From the NCBI GenBank assembly GCA_019634575.1, contig JAHCAY010000001.1, forward strand, positions 248,001 to 312,000: 64,000 nt of DNA. Reading direction: 5' to 3'. How positions within the stretch are numbered: position 1 is the stretch's first letter; every line of letters begins with the position of its first letter. This stretch comes from Candidatus Didemnitutus sp. (GTDB lineage: Bacteria > Verrucomicrobiota > Verrucomicrobiia > Opitutales > Opitutaceae). Made by a program: the position numbers and the translations under genes. The notes beneath the pieces are model-generated. The model worked only from the letters and a program-made list of their open reading frames with translations. It was not told where the DNA came from and ran no database searches. This document shows positions 9,911-18,810 of the stretch, piece after piece.

Positions 9911-11281
9911 ATGTTCGACCCCGTTGAGAAACTGAAGGAATACGTCCGTCACGCCAGCGTCTCCGCCGATCCGAAGTTCAAGGACGGCATGGTGGGCGCC
10001 CAGCAGTTCCTGACCTCGTTGTTCAAGGAGCTCGGCTTCAGCGTCGATGTCGTGCCGACGCAACTGCACCCGGTCATCGTCGCCAAGCGCATCGTCAACC
10101 AGACCTCGCCGCACGTGATCATCTACGGCCATTACGACGTGCAGCCGCCGGACCCGCTCAACCTCTGGACGACGCCGCCGTTCGAGGCGACGGTGAAGGG
10201 CAACCGCATCTACGGTCGCGGCACCGCCGACAACAAGGGCCCGCTGCTTGTGCACGTGGCCGCGGTCGGCCAGTTGCTCGAGGAGCAACCCGACCTGCCG
10301 CTCAACATCACCTTCGTCGTCGAGGGCGAGGAGGAGATCGGCTCGAAGAACTTCAAGGACTTCCTGAAGGCGAACCGCCACCGCTTCGACGGCGACTTCA
10401 TTTTCATGTCCGACACCGGCATCCCGTCGCCCGATCAAATGGTGATCACCGTCGGCCTGCGCGGCATGTTGGCGTTCGAGATCGAGCTCACCGGTCCGAA
10501 GATGGACCTGCACTCCGGCATGAATGGCGGCGTGTTGATGAATCCGCTCCAGGCGCTCGCCGAACTCTGCGCCTCGCTGCATACGCCGGACGGCCGCGTG
10601 AACATCCCGGGTTTCTACAAGAAGGTCATCGAACCCGAGCAGTGGGAACGCGTGCAATTGAAGAAGGCCGGCCTGAAGAAGGACGCTTACCAGAAATTTC
10701 TCGGCATCTCGAAATTCCACACGCCGCCCGGCTACAATCCGTTCGAGGCGATCCGCTTTCTGCCGACGCTCGAGTTCAACGGCTTTTCCGGCGGCTATCA
10801 GGGCGAGGGGACGAAGACGGTAATCCCGAGCAAGGCCTCGGCGAAGGTCACCTGCCGCCTCGTGCCGAATCAGACGCCGGAGAACGTGAAGAAGCTCATC
10901 TTCGACACCGTGAAGAAACGTTGCCCGAAGGGTGTCTCGATCAAGATCACCGAGCAGCACGTCGCGACGCCCTACGTCGTGATTCCGCCCGATCGCTCGA
11001 ACACGCCGAAGAACCAGTCGCCGAAACTCGCCGCGTGCTTCCGCGCGCTCGACAAGGCGGCGAGGGATGTTTGGGGTAAGGAGCCGCTCTATCTCCGCGA
11101 GGGCGGCAGCGTCGGTCTCATCGCCGACATCAAGGAAGTGCTCGGGCTCGATGCGGTGATGATGGGCCTGTTCCTCCCCGAGGACAACCTGCACGCGCCG
11201 AACGAAGGCTTCGATCTGCGCGTGATGAAAAAGGGCATCGCCACCAGCAAGAGCGTGCTCGCGCAGTTGGCGAAGAGCTGA
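9911..11281 (+). CDS. M20 family dipeptidase / metallopeptidase
   Basis: A zinc-dependent peptidase of the M20/M25/M40 family, 456 residues, with no signal peptide, so probably cytoplasmic. Metal and catalytic residues appear in the expected order: YGHYDVQPP (His and catalytic Asp), RGTADNKGP (bridging Asp), VEGEEEIGS (catalytic Glu and metal Glu), and a late H in DNLHAPNE. A lid/dimerisation domain is inserted in the middle. The closest recognisable subgroup is the CNDP-like dipeptidases. It is a single-gene unit with its own terminator. Confidence 0.93.
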   Translation: MFDPVEKLKEYVRHASVSADPKFKDGMVGAQQFLTSLFKELGFSVDVVPTQLHPVIVAKRIVNQTSPHVIIYGHYDVQPPDPLNLWTTPPFEATVKGNRIYGRGTADNKGPLLVHVAAVGQLLEEQPDLPLNITFVVEGEEEIGSKNFKDFLKANRHRFDGDFIFMSDTGIPSPDQMVITVGLRGMLAFEIELTGPKMDLHSGMNGGVLMNPLQALAELCASLHTPDGRVNIPGFYKKVIEPEQWERVQLKKAGLKKDAYQKFLGISKFHTPPGYNPFEAIRFLPTLEFNGFSGGYQGEGTKTVIPSKASAKVTCRLVPNQTPENVKKLIFDTVKKRCPKGVSIKITEQHVATPYVVIPPDRSNTPKNQSPKLAACFRALDKAARDVWGKEPLYLREGGSVGLIADIKEVLGLDAVMMGLFLPEDNLHAPNEGFDLRVMKKGIATSKSVLAQLAKS

Positions 11282-11320
11282 CGCGCGCAAGCAATCACGC
11301 GAATCGCAGGACGAAATTTC

Positions 11321-11353
11321 GAGCGGCGCTTCATGGCGCCGCTCTTTGTTTTT
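11321..11353 (+). terminator. Terminator after the M20 peptidase gene
   Basis: A perfect 9-bp stem GAGCGGCGC (11321-11329) with its complement (11336-11344), a 6-base loop, then TTTGTTTTT. It lies 39 bases after the stop codon. Confidence 0.88.
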
Positions 11354-11381
11354 CCGCGCCGTGTGCGAACGCCTTTGGCCG

Positions 11382-11412
11382 AAAATAAAAAAGCCGCGGC
11401 GAACCGCGGCTT
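11382..11412 (-). terminator. Terminator after pal
   Basis: Read on the minus strand, a 9-bp stem (11412-11404 with 11399-11391) with a 4-base loop is followed by TTTTATTTT. It serves the pal gene ending at 11437 and sits tail-to-tail with the plus-strand terminator next to it. Confidence 0.88.
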
Positions 11413-11436
11413 GAAGATCGGGAAGGCGAGGGCGCC

Positions 11437-11976
11437 TTACTTCGTCAGCTCGATGAAGTCGACGCGACGGTCCTTGGCCCACTCAGCGTCGGTGCCACCC
11501 TGCTTGGCTTCGGTCGAACCCTTCGAGAGGATCTCGAGTCGCTTCGAGTCGACGCCGAGATGCTCGAGGAAGCGGCGGACGGCGTTCGCACGACGGTCGC
11601 CGAGGCCGAGATTGTATTCGGCGGTGCCACGCCAGTCGCAGTGACCTTCGAGGACCATGCGCTTGTCGGCGTTGTCCTTGAGCCACTTGACGGCGGCTTC
11701 GAGCTTGGCGCGTTCGCGCTCCGGAACGGCGGCGCGATCGAAGTCGAAATAGACGGGCTCCACGACGCTCTTGCCGAAGGGAGTTTCAGCGGGACGATTC
11801 TCGAGACCGGTGCCGGGCGCCTGGTCTTGCGGGATGGCAACGCTGTTCGGATCGATGGTGTTGCCCATCTGATTCGCACCGGCGTTCGGGTCGCGCACGG
11901 GTTTCTTGGAGCAGGCCGCGAGCAACAGCACGGAGCCGGCGAGCGCGACGCTGAGGAACTTCTTAAGATGCTTCAT
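11437..11976 (-). CDS. pal: Peptidoglycan-associated lipoprotein Pal
   Basis: An outer-membrane lipoprotein that tethers the outer membrane to peptidoglycan. The 179-residue protein has a signal peptide with lipobox LLAAC (C22), a short linker, then an OmpA-like domain with VYFDFD, LEGHCDWRGTAEYN and the RRAxAV block, whose Asp and Arg bind diaminopimelate. The usual tolB/tolQRA neighbours are absent. It is evidence for a diderm envelope. Confidence 0.95.
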   Translation of the reverse strand: MKHLKKFLSVALAGSVLLLAACSKKPVRDPNAGANQMGNTIDPNSVAIPQDQAPGTGLENRPAETPFGKSVVEPVYFDFDRAAVPERERAKLEAAVKWLKDNADKRMVLEGHCDWRGTAEYNLGLGDRRANAVRRFLEHLGVDSKRLEILSKGSTEAKQGGTDAEWAKDRRVDFIELTK

Positions 11977-12054
11977 GGAAAAGAGGCGAGAATGGCGCGA
12001 GTTATCGGTAATCCCTTGGGGGCGGCAAGAACGAAAACCCTGCCGCTGCTGTCA

Positions 12055-12726
12055 TCACGCCCAAGCTTGGGAGCGATGGTCGATCAGGCCGATTTCGAGG
12101 GCGTAGCGGGTGAGGCTCGCGACGTCGTGGAGGTTGAGTTTCCGCATGAGGTTCGTGCGGTGGTTGTCGACCGTCTTGACGCTGATGCCGAGCTTCTGGG
12201 CGATCTCCTTCGTGCTGTGGCTTTCGGCCACGAGCTTGAGGATTTCGCGTTCGCGATCCGTGAGCAGGTCGGCACCGGAGGTGGGGGAGTTGTTCGCGAC
12301 GACGTTGCGCAGAAGCGCAGCGACGCCGGGGCCGAAATAGGTGCCGCCGTTCGCGACAGTCTCGAGGCCCTTCTTGAACTCGGTGAGGCCGGCCGTCTTT
12401 TCCACGAAGCCGTGGGCGCCGGCCTCGAGCATCTCGCGCACGAGCGCGGGGCTCTCGTAGCCGGAAAAAACCATGATGCGCGTCGTCTTGAGCTGCTTGG
12501 CGATGCGGCGGAGGATGTCGACTCCGCTGAGGCCTGGCAGGCGAGCATCGAGCACGATGACATCGGGTTTCAGATCGAGGCAGAGGTTGCAGGCGGCTTG
12601 GCCGTCGCCGGTCTCGCCGACGATTTTGTAGCTCGGGTCAATCCGGAGAATCTCCGCGAGCATCTCCCGGATGGCGGTCTGATCTTCGACGATTACGATG
12701 CGTTTGATTTGGGGGGACGTAGCCAC
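12055..12726 (-). CDS. NarL/FixJ-type response regulator
   Basis: A two-component transcription regulator of 223 residues. The receiver domain has the acidic pair E14/D15, phospho-acceptor D60 (VIVLDARLPG) and K110. A LuxR-type helix-turn-helix follows (LTDREREIL, then STKEIAQKLGISVKTVDNH). The start is taken as GTG at 12726; the open frame extends 38 codons upstream but these look like leader sequence. No histidine kinase is adjacent, so its partner is unknown. tRNA-Lys lies 124 bases upstream on the same strand. Confidence 0.92.
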   Translation of the reverse strand: MATSPQIKRIVIVEDQTAIREMLAEILRIDPSYKIVGETGDGQAACNLCLDLKPDVIVLDARLPGLSGVDILRRIAKQLKTTRIMVFSGYESPALVREMLEAGAHGFVEKTAGLTEFKKGLETVANGGTYFGPGVAALLRNVVANNSPTSGADLLTDREREILKLVAESHSTKEIAQKLGISVKTVDNHRTNLMRKLNLHDVASLTRYALEIGLIDHRSQAWA

Positions 12727-12850
12727 GTGGTATTGGGAAAAGGGCCCGAGGGCGGGTGAGGAACTTAGTGGCCGCAGGTAAGACAAACGGCCCGGAAAAC
12801 ACAACCCGGATGTTTGCGCAACCGGAGTGCCCGCACGCACTTGGAAGGGA

Positions 12851-12925
12851 TGGTGGGTCGACTGGGATTCGAACCCAGAACCAACGACTTAAAAGGACGC
12901 TGCTCTACCATTGAGCTATCGACCC
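12851..12925 (-). tRNA. tRNA-Lys (anticodon TTT)
   Basis: Read on the minus strand: acceptor GGGTCGA pairs with TCGACCC, the D-arm is GCTC/GAGC, the anticodon loop CTTTTAA gives TTT, and the T-arm has GGTTCGAATCC. CCA is encoded. One T-T mismatch occurs in the anticodon stem (positions 30/40), otherwise the cloverleaf is complete. Confidence 0.95.
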
Positions 12926-13066
12926 CAAATCCAAGTAAGCGGGCAGTTTATTTTTTCAGATGGCGGGCAAAGCAAGAATTATTTGGCACTTCGCGGCCCA
13001 ACGTTCAACGTCCATCCCCTCCGCCGGCCGGACTTCAACACCGATCGGCCCGGAGAATTTTCTGTG

Positions 13067-13095
13067 GGAACAATTCACGAATTTCCAAATCCAAA
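13067..13095 (+). promoter_or_regulatory. Possible RpoE-type promoter of the ECF sigma gene
   Basis: GGAACA at 13068-13073, inside GGGAACAATT, is followed after 16 bases by TCCAAA at 13090-13095. This resembles the classical RpoE pattern GGAACTT-N16-TCNAA and lies 14 bases before the start codon of the sigma gene, so it may be autoregulatory. Inferred from pattern only; the leader would be very short. Confidence 0.4.
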
Positions 13096-13108
13096 CGAGC
13101 CTGAGCAC

Positions 13109-13714
13109 ATGACAGCCAAGGCCCAGGAAGTCGCATTGGATCGCATGCTGGTGGAACGCTTCAAAGGCGGGGACTCCGCCGCGTTCGACCAGCTCGTCAC
13201 CCGTTACTGGGATCGCATCTACGCGATGGTCAACCAGCTCCTGCGCAACCAGCAGGACGCCGAGGAGGTCACGCAAGACGCCTTCATCCGCGCCCATCGC
13301 GGCCTGACGAATTTCCGCGGCGAGTCCGCGTTCTCCACGTGGCTTTACCAGATCGCCACGAATCTCGCACGCAACCGTTATTGGTATTGGTGGCGGCGCA
13401 AGCGCGACCAATCCATCTCGTTCGACGCCCCCCTTGGTGCCGATAACGACACCACGATCGCCGAACTCATCCCGTCCGAACAGGAGACTCCCGAGGACGC
13501 CACCGTCACGCAGGAATTCGTCAACCGCGTGGCCGAGTGCATGGAGGAGCTCAACGAGAAGCACCGGGAGATTCTGATCCTGCGCAACGTGCAGAATCTC
13601 TCTTACGAGGAGATCGCCGACATCCTCGGTATCAGCGTCGGCACCGTCAAAAGCCGCATCGCCCGCGCCCGCGAAAGCCTGCGCGAGAGACTGGGGGAGG
13701 AATTTCAGCAATGA
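13109..13714 (+). CDS. RNA polymerase sigma factor, ECF family
   Basis: A 201-residue ECF sigma factor. Region 2 contains NQQDAEEVTQDAFI and the STWLYQIATN helix. Region 4 contains LNEKHREILILR, SYEEIADILGI and VGTVKSRIARAR. The ATG at 13109 starts MTAKAQE; the longer upstream frame crosses the tRNA-side leader and is not used. It overlaps the next gene by ATGA, the usual arrangement for a sigma factor and its membrane-bound regulator. Confidence 0.95.
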   Translation: MTAKAQEVALDRMLVERFKGGDSAAFDQLVTRYWDRIYAMVNQLLRNQQDAEEVTQDAFIRAHRGLTNFRGESAFSTWLYQIATNLARNRYWYWWRRKRDQSISFDAPLGADNDTTIAELIPSEQETPEDATVTQEFVNRVAECMEELNEKHREILILRNVQNLSYEEIADILGISVGTVKSRIARARESLRERLGEEFQQ

Positions 13715-14400
13715 AGGACACACGTTTCACCGAACTGGTGAACCTCTACATCGACCGGCAGATTTCGCCGGACGAGGCTACCGAGCTCGAATTGGAAATT
13801 CAGTCCAATCCGCGCCGGCGCCAGGTTTACCTGCAATACTGCCGGATGCACCGCGCCACCAAGCTCGTCTATGAGAGCTTCCGCGCCCAGACCGAGCAGA
13901 CCGGCCAACCAGCCCGCCAGCCTGCGACGATCGCCCACATCCAAGGGCGGATTCGCCAGCGCCGCTTGCGGTGGGCCTACGCCGCCAGCGGCCTTGCTGC
14001 CGCCGCGTGCGTTGCCTTCGTGGTGATGCGTTCGAATTTCTCCGACGCCACGCCCGCGTCGACTGATCTCGCCGCCAAGCCTACGTCGACCGCTCCGGCC
14101 GTGGCGACGGTCGCTCAACCCGCACCGGTCGCCGTGGCCGCCGTGCCGCAAGCGCCTCGCGCCGAGACCACGCCGCGACAGGCCATCACCGCGGACTACG
14201 CAGCGATCTTCGCCTCGCTCCGCCAGGACGAAAGCCGCCTGCTCGGTCTTCCCAGCGGCACCGCGCCGCGCCTCAACTCGCTGTTCGACGACGGCGTGTT
14301 TGACGAACGCACAGCGCTCCAGAATCGCGCCAATCTGCTCCAGAAGACCAAGAACCCGCGCGCACAGACGGAGTTCACCGCCTTCCAGTTCCAGCGCTGA
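13711..14400 (+). CDS. Putative membrane anti-sigma factor
   Basis: A 229-residue single-pass membrane protein whose start codon overlaps the sigma-factor stop. The N-terminal 85 residues are cytoplasmic and helical (FTELVNLYIDRQISPDEATELE, split by short turns), one hydrophobic segment spans about residues 88-108, and a Pro/Ala/Thr-rich linker leads to a periplasmic tail. The HxxxCxxC zinc finger common in anti-sigma factors is missing; the only cysteines are near residue 47 and in the membrane segment. The role as anti-sigma is inferred from operon position and topology, not from a recognised domain. Confidence 0.7.
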   Translation: MKDTRFTELVNLYIDRQISPDEATELELEIQSNPRRRQVYLQYCRMHRATKLVYESFRAQTEQTGQPARQPATIAHIQGRIRQRRLRWAYAASGLAAAACVAFVVMRSNFSDATPASTDLAAKPTSTAPAVATVAQPAPVAVAAVPQAPRAETTPRQAITADYAAIFASLRQDESRLLGLPSGTAPRLNSLFDDGVFDERTALQNRANLLQKTKNPRAQTEFTAFQFQR

Positions 14401-14426
14401 GCGCTGTCCAAGTCCTTCGTTACCCG

Positions 14427-14456
14427 GCCCGCGTCGAATGACGCGGGCTCTTTTTT
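14427..14456 (+). terminator. Terminator after the sigma/anti-sigma operon
   Basis: A perfect 9-bp GC stem (14427-14435 with 14440-14448), tetraloop GAAT, then TCTTTTTT. It overlaps the stop codon of the convergent ruvA gene. Confidence 0.9.
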
Positions 14457-15057
14457 AGCCCAGCGCTTTCTTGATCAGCGCTTCGGTCGTCGCCGTGGGG
14501 CCGAGCGCGACCCAAGCTTGGCGCACTGCCTTGTCCGCGTCGGCAGCTTTGTAGCCGAGCGCGACGAGGGCCATGACGGCATCGCGGACTTTGTTGTCGG
14601 CCGGCGCCGGCGATTCGCCGCTCGCCGCAGACGCAGGCGCGACGACCGGCGCGGCTCCGAGCTTGTCGCGCAACTCGATCACGAGTCGCTCGGCCGTCTT
14701 CTTGCCGATGCCCGGACACTTTGCGAGCAATCCGACATCGCCAGCAGCGATGGCACCTTGCAGCACCGGCAACGACAGCTTGCTGAAAATACTGAGCGCC
14801 GTCTTCGGTCCGATACCGGAAACCTTTTCCACCAACAACCGGAAGAAGTCGCGTTCATCCTCGCCGGCGAAGCCATACATCGTCTGCGAGTCCTCGCGAT
14901 AAACCACGAGCGTATGCAGTCGCGCTTGCTGGCCAGGCTGGGGGAGGCGCTCGGCCGTCGTGACCGGAATGTGCACCTCGTAAGCGAGGCCACCGGTCTC
15001 GATGACGGCGTGGAGCGGAGTGGCGCTGACGAGCGTGCCGGTGATGCGCGTGATCAT
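14455..15057 (-). CDS. ruvA: Holliday junction DNA helicase subunit RuvA
   Basis: The Holliday-junction-binding subunit that loads RuvB. It has 200 residues with an OB-fold N-terminus (MITRITGTLV), tandem helix-hairpin-helix motifs (VSGIGPKTALSI and CPGIGKKTAERL) and a flexible linker to the RuvB-binding domain III (DAVMALVALGY). It is the last gene of a dapA-dapB-ruvA run and starts one base after the dapB stop. ruvB and ruvC are not in the window. Confidence 0.97.
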   Translation of the reverse strand: MITRITGTLVSATPLHAVIETGGLAYEVHIPVTTAERLPQPGQQARLHTLVVYREDSQTMYGFAGEDERDFFRLLVEKVSGIGPKTALSIFSKLSLPVLQGAIAAGDVGLLAKCPGIGKKTAERLVIELRDKLGAAPVVAPASAASGESPAPADNKVRDAVMALVALGYKAADADKAVRQAWVALGPTATTEALIKKALG

Positions 15058-15058
15058 T

Positions 15059-15799
15059 TCAATCCTTCAGGCCGAGCACGTCCTGCATGTCGTAGACGCC
15101 CGGCTTCTGGCTGACGACCCATTGCGCGGCACGCAGCGCGCCGCGCGCGAAAATCTGGCGGTCGCTCGCCTTGTGCGTGAGCTCCACGCGTTCGCCGAGC
15201 GCCGCGTAGATGACGGTGTGATCGCCGACGACGTCGCCGCCGCGCAGCGCATGCACACCGACTTCATTCGGCGAACGTTCGCCCGTGATGCCGGAGCGGC
15301 CGTGACGCAGGGCGTCAGCGGCGGCGAGCTTGCGCTCTTCGAGAATGATCTCGAGCAGGCGTGCGGCGGTGCCGCTGGGGGCGTCCTTCTTGAAGCGGTG
15401 GTGCATTTCCACGACCTCGGTGTCGTAGTCGGCGCCGAGGACGCGTGTCGCGCGACGGGTGAGCGCGAAGAGCAGATTAACGCCCACGGAAAAATTGCCG
15501 GCCCAGACTGTCGGCACCTGCGCGGCGAGCGCCGCGAACTTCTTCTTCTCCTCCGCGCCGTGACCAGTGGTGCCGATGACGAGCGCCTTTTTCTGCGCGA
15601 CCGCGAGTTCGATCGCGCGGTGCGTCGCGCTGTGCACGCTGAAGTCCACGAGCACGTCGCCCAGCGCGAGTGCGGCGGCGAGATCGTCGCTCGCATCGAC
15701 GGCTGCGGCGACGGGCAGCTGCAGATCCGCGGCGGCCGCGAGTAGTGCACGGCCCATACGCCCCTTGGCACCGTTGATGATGAGACGGGGAGCGCTCAC
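15059..15799 (-). CDS. dapB: 4-hydroxy-tetrahydrodipicolinate reductase
   Basis: NAD(P)H-dependent reductase of the lysine/diaminopimelate pathway, about 246 residues. It has the nucleotide-binding GAKGRMG near the N-terminus, the VIGTTGH block, the catalytic-region EMHHRFKKDAPSGTA and the C-terminal DVLGL. The start is a GTG at 15799 overlapping the dapA stop (GTGA). This choice is firm because the upstream frame is the antisense-like continuation of dapA. It acts directly on the DapA product. Confidence 0.96.
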   Translation of the reverse strand: MSAPRLIINGAKGRMGRALLAAAADLQLPVAAAVDASDDLAAALALGDVLVDFSVHSATHRAIELAVAQKKALVIGTTGHGAEEKKKFAALAAQVPTVWAGNFSVGVNLLFALTRRATRVLGADYDTEVVEMHHRFKKDAPSGTAARLLEIILEERKLAAADALRHGRSGITGERSPNEVGVHALRGGDVVGDHTVIYAALGERVELTHKASDRQIFARGALRAAQWVVSQKPGVYDMQDVLGLKD

Positions 15800-16692
15800 T
15801 TCTTGGCGGCGAGGGTGTCGAGCACGCCGAAGAGGGTTTTGCGATTCGCTTCGAGCAACGGGCAGAGCGGCGAGCGGACTTCGTCCGAAGCAATGTGTCC
15901 GGCACGGGCGAGCGCGGCCTTGATCGGCACCGGGTTGGCCTCGATGAAGATGGTCTTGAACATCGGGTAGAGCTTCCGGTGCAGTGCGCGGGCCTTGGCG
16001 AAGTCGCCGTCGAGCGCGAGGCGCACCATTTTGCCGGTCTCTTTGGGATAAAGGTTCGAGGCGACGGAAATCACGCCCTTCGCACCGACGGACATGAACG
16101 GCAACGTGAGCGAGTCGTCGCCGCTCAGCACGGTGACGGAGTCGCCGCACGCTTGGAGAATCTGGTCCACGCGATCGACGGAGCCGCCGGCTTCCTTCAC
16201 CCATGCGACGTGCGGGTAGCGCGCGCGAAGTTTCTCAATGATGCCGACGCTGATCTCCACGCCGCAACGGCCGGGAATGGAATAGAGGATGATCGGCTTG
16301 TCCGTCGCGTCAGCAATGGCGCAGAAATATTCGAAGATGCCCTGTTGCGTCGGCTTGTTGTAGTAAGGTGCGACCACGAGCATGGCGTCGACGCCGGCGC
16401 GGTCGGACTCCTTCGTGAGATGGATCGCCTCCTTCGTGGAGTTGGAGCCGGTGCCAGCGATGACTGGCGTGCGACCGCGCGCGGCAGCGATCGTCGCGCG
16501 GATCACCTCGAGATGCTCTTCGTGGTCGAGGGTGGGCGACTCGCCCGTCGTGCCGACCGAGACGATGCCGTCGATGCCGGATTTTATCTGGAAATTCACG
16601 AGCGTGCGCAGGTCGTCGTAGGCGACCGCGTCATTCTTGAACGGCGTGACGAGGGCAGTGATGGTCCCGGTGAAGGGGCGGCTGGACTTCAT
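15796..16692 (-). CDS. dapA: 4-hydroxy-tetrahydrodipicolinate synthase
   Basis: Condenses pyruvate with aspartate semialdehyde. The 298-residue TIM barrel has GTTGE (47-51), the tyrosine-containing ILYSIPGR (Y137) and the Schiff-base lysine K166 in VAWVKEAGG. The ATG at 16692 gives the family N-terminus; an upstream in-frame start overlaps the divergent ATPase gene promoter region. First gene of the dapA-dapB-ruvA operon. asd, which makes its substrate, is about 7 kb away. Confidence 0.97.
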   Translation of the reverse strand: MKSSRPFTGTITALVTPFKNDAVAYDDLRTLVNFQIKSGIDGIVSVGTTGESPTLDHEEHLEVIRATIAAARGRTPVIAGTGSNSTKEAIHLTKESDRAGVDAMLVVAPYYNKPTQQGIFEYFCAIADATDKPIILYSIPGRCGVEISVGIIEKLRARYPHVAWVKEAGGSVDRVDQILQACGDSVTVLSGDDSLTLPFMSVGAKGVISVASNLYPKETGKMVRLALDGDFAKARALHRKLYPMFKTIFIEANPVPIKAALARAGHIASDEVRSPLCPLLEANRKTLFGVLDTLAAKK

Positions 16693-16766
16693 GGAAAGTT
16701 GTCTCAACGATTCTGAGGTCCGTAGGCAAAACAAGCTTCGCTGCCGGTTCACGCCCAAAATTCCCC

Positions 16767-17861
16767 ATGAGCACAACGGTTCACACCGAAATCATGAAAG
16801 ATCTGCTGAAGCTCGCCGTCGAGAGCGGCGCGAGCGACATCGTGATCAAGTCGAACAAGCCCGGCTACCTGCGCATGGGCGGCCGGCTGCGCGCGGTGGA
16901 GATGGATCCGATTACCCACGAGCAGGCGGACGCTTGGGTCAGCGAGCACGTGCCGTCGGTCTTCCGACCGAATTGGGAAAAGGACGGCCAGGTGGACTTC
17001 GCGTATGCCGCGGCGGACGTCGGGCGCTTCCGCGTGAACGGTTTTCATCAGCGTGGCACGGTCTCGATCGTGTTGCGTCATATCAAGAGCCGCCCGCCGA
17101 CTTTCGAGGAGCTGAAGATCGAATCCGACGTGCTCGTGAAGCTCGCGCAGGCCAAGGACGGCATCCTGCTCGTGTGCGGCGCCACCGGCTCCGGCAAGAG
17201 CTCCACCATGGCGGCGATGATGAACTGGATTAACCAGAACCTCGACAAACACATCGTCACCATCGAGGACCCGATCGAATACACTTTCAGCGACGACAAG
17301 TCCGTCTTCCAGCAGCGCGAGATCGGCATCGACGTGCCGAATTTCGAAATGGCGATCAAATCCGTGCTGCGCCAAAATCCGGACATCATCCTCATCGGCG
17401 AAATGCGCGACAAGGAGACGTTCGAGACTGCGATCTCCGCGGCCGAGACGGGCCACTTGGTGTTCTCGACGATGCACGCCGCGACCGTCGCGCAATCGCT
17501 GACGCGCCTCTTTGAGTTTTTCCCGCCCGAGCAGATCGCGCAGGCGCGCCGTCAAATCGCTGGTTCGCTGCGCGGCTTCATCTGCCAGAAGCTCGTGCCC
17601 GCACTCGAAGGCGGCGGCCGCTTCGCGGCGCACGAAATCATGGTCGCCGATGCCACGATGCGAAACCTGATTCTCGAAGGACAGAACGACAAAATCCAAC
17701 AGTTGCTCGATGGTGGCGCCGATGGCATGTCGAAGTCCTTCAACAAGGACCTCTATCGTCTCATCAAGGAGGGCAAGATCAGCAAGGCCGACGGCCTGCG
17801 CTTCTCGCCCAATCCGCAGGCGCTGGAGATGAACCTCAAGGGCATCTTCTTCAAGACGTGA
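16767..17861 (+). CDS. pilT: PilT/PilU-family twitching motility ATPase
   Basis: A type IV pilus retraction ATPase, 364 residues, cytoplasmic hexamer. Walker A GATGSGKS (138-145), the Asp-box region IVTIEDPIEY, GEMRD and the His-box HLVFSTMHAATV are all present. The C-terminal motif reads TMRNLILEG and is followed by a region (MSKSFNKDLYRLI) that is more like PilU than PilT, so the symbol is approximate. It is divergent from dapA and overlaps the next gene by four bases. Confidence 0.93.
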   Translation: MSTTVHTEIMKDLLKLAVESGASDIVIKSNKPGYLRMGGRLRAVEMDPITHEQADAWVSEHVPSVFRPNWEKDGQVDFAYAAADVGRFRVNGFHQRGTVSIVLRHIKSRPPTFEELKIESDVLVKLAQAKDGILLVCGATGSGKSSTMAAMMNWINQNLDKHIVTIEDPIEYTFSDDKSVFQQREIGIDVPNFEMAIKSVLRQNPDIILIGEMRDKETFETAISAAETGHLVFSTMHAATVAQSLTRLFEFFPPEQIAQARRQIAGSLRGFICQKLVPALEGGGRFAAHEIMVADATMRNLILEGQNDKIQQLLDGGADGMSKSFNKDLYRLIKEGKISKADGLRFSPNPQALEMNLKGIFFKT

Positions 17862-18763
17862 GCCGCCGGCTCGCAGTCGCCGCACTTGTTACAGCGTTGG
17901 CATCGACCGCCGCCGCGGACGACCCGAATGCGCCGCTCGCAGAAGCCAAGCAACAGCTGCAATCGCTGCAAAGGGACGAGGCCGCACAAAAGGCCGGCAC
18001 TCCCAGCGGAGTGAAACTCGACCTCCCGTCGCTCAACACTCCCGAAACGAATGCGCCGCCGACGCCACCGCGGCGCGAAGAACGGGCGACGTCTGAGAAA
18101 GCCAAGGCGCGCCGCGACTGGCTGGTCGACGGTTTCAACAAACTCGAGCGGCGCAAGCCGAGCGCCGGTGGAATCGCGAAGGAATCCGACTTACGCGAGG
18201 ACGAGACCAAACCGCTCGATCCGGCCGATCCCGACTATTTTCTCCGGGTTTACGAGCGCCAACGCGCGCAGAGCGAAGCACGGCAACTCGACCCGAACGG
18301 CATCCCCGACACGAAACTGGCGAATTCCGTGACGGCCGACCCGTTTGCGCCGTTCCTGCAAGATTGGCTCGCGAACTCGCCGGTGCGCGACGCGTTGAAG
18401 GAGTCGTTGCCCGCCGACCCGGCGTCCGATCGCGCCACGACCGCGGACGGTGTGGGGCCAGGCCCTTCGGCACGAATTGTCACGAACGCGGGCTCCCCAT
18501 CGATTGACGCGAGCGCCGGAATGCATTCCGCGGCGGGCAATCCGTTCATTCAGGCGCTCGGCTTGCCATCTTTCGATCAGCCCCGCTCGGTCGATGCGCG
18601 CCCATCCGCCATCGATACGGGCATTTCATCGGCGACCTCGCCCGTGGCGGCGCCGAACACGGTCTACGACCTCCCGGAACGCGCCAAATCCGACCTGAAA
18701 CTCACGCTGCCGCCTCCGCCTTCGGAAGACAAAAAATACTTCCCACAGCTGAAAAAATTTTAG
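17858..18763 (+). CDS. Secreted protein of unknown function, coupled to the PilT-like ATPase
   Basis: A 301-residue protein starting with GTG at 17858 inside the ATPase stop. It has a short signal peptide (residues 1-20, ending ASTAAA), a charged helical region with a LAEAKQQLQSLQRDEA coiled-coil tendency, and then a long Pro/Ala/Ser-rich low-complexity stretch. No catalytic motif or known domain is recognised. The translational coupling suggests a role with the pilus machinery, perhaps periplasmic, but this is only context. A poorly conserved lineage-specific protein is likely. Confidence 0.75.
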   Translation: MSRRLAVAALVTALASTAAADDPNAPLAEAKQQLQSLQRDEAAQKAGTPSGVKLDLPSLNTPETNAPPTPPRREERATSEKAKARRDWLVDGFNKLERRKPSAGGIAKESDLREDETKPLDPADPDYFLRVYERQRAQSEARQLDPNGIPDTKLANSVTADPFAPFLQDWLANSPVRDALKESLPADPASDRATTADGVGPGPSARIVTNAGSPSIDASAGMHSAAGNPFIQALGLPSFDQPRSVDARPSAIDTGISSATSPVAAPNTVYDLPERAKSDLKLTLPPPPSEDKKYFPQLKKF

Positions 18764-18810
18764 GGCTTGGATTCAACGCGGCGGACCGGTTTAACCGGCC
18801 CCTTTCATCT

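Noticed and set aside
18773-18800. CCGGTT-T-AACCGG palindrome before fabD as a terminator
   Set aside because: The loop would be one base and no T-run follows, so it is not a credible terminator.
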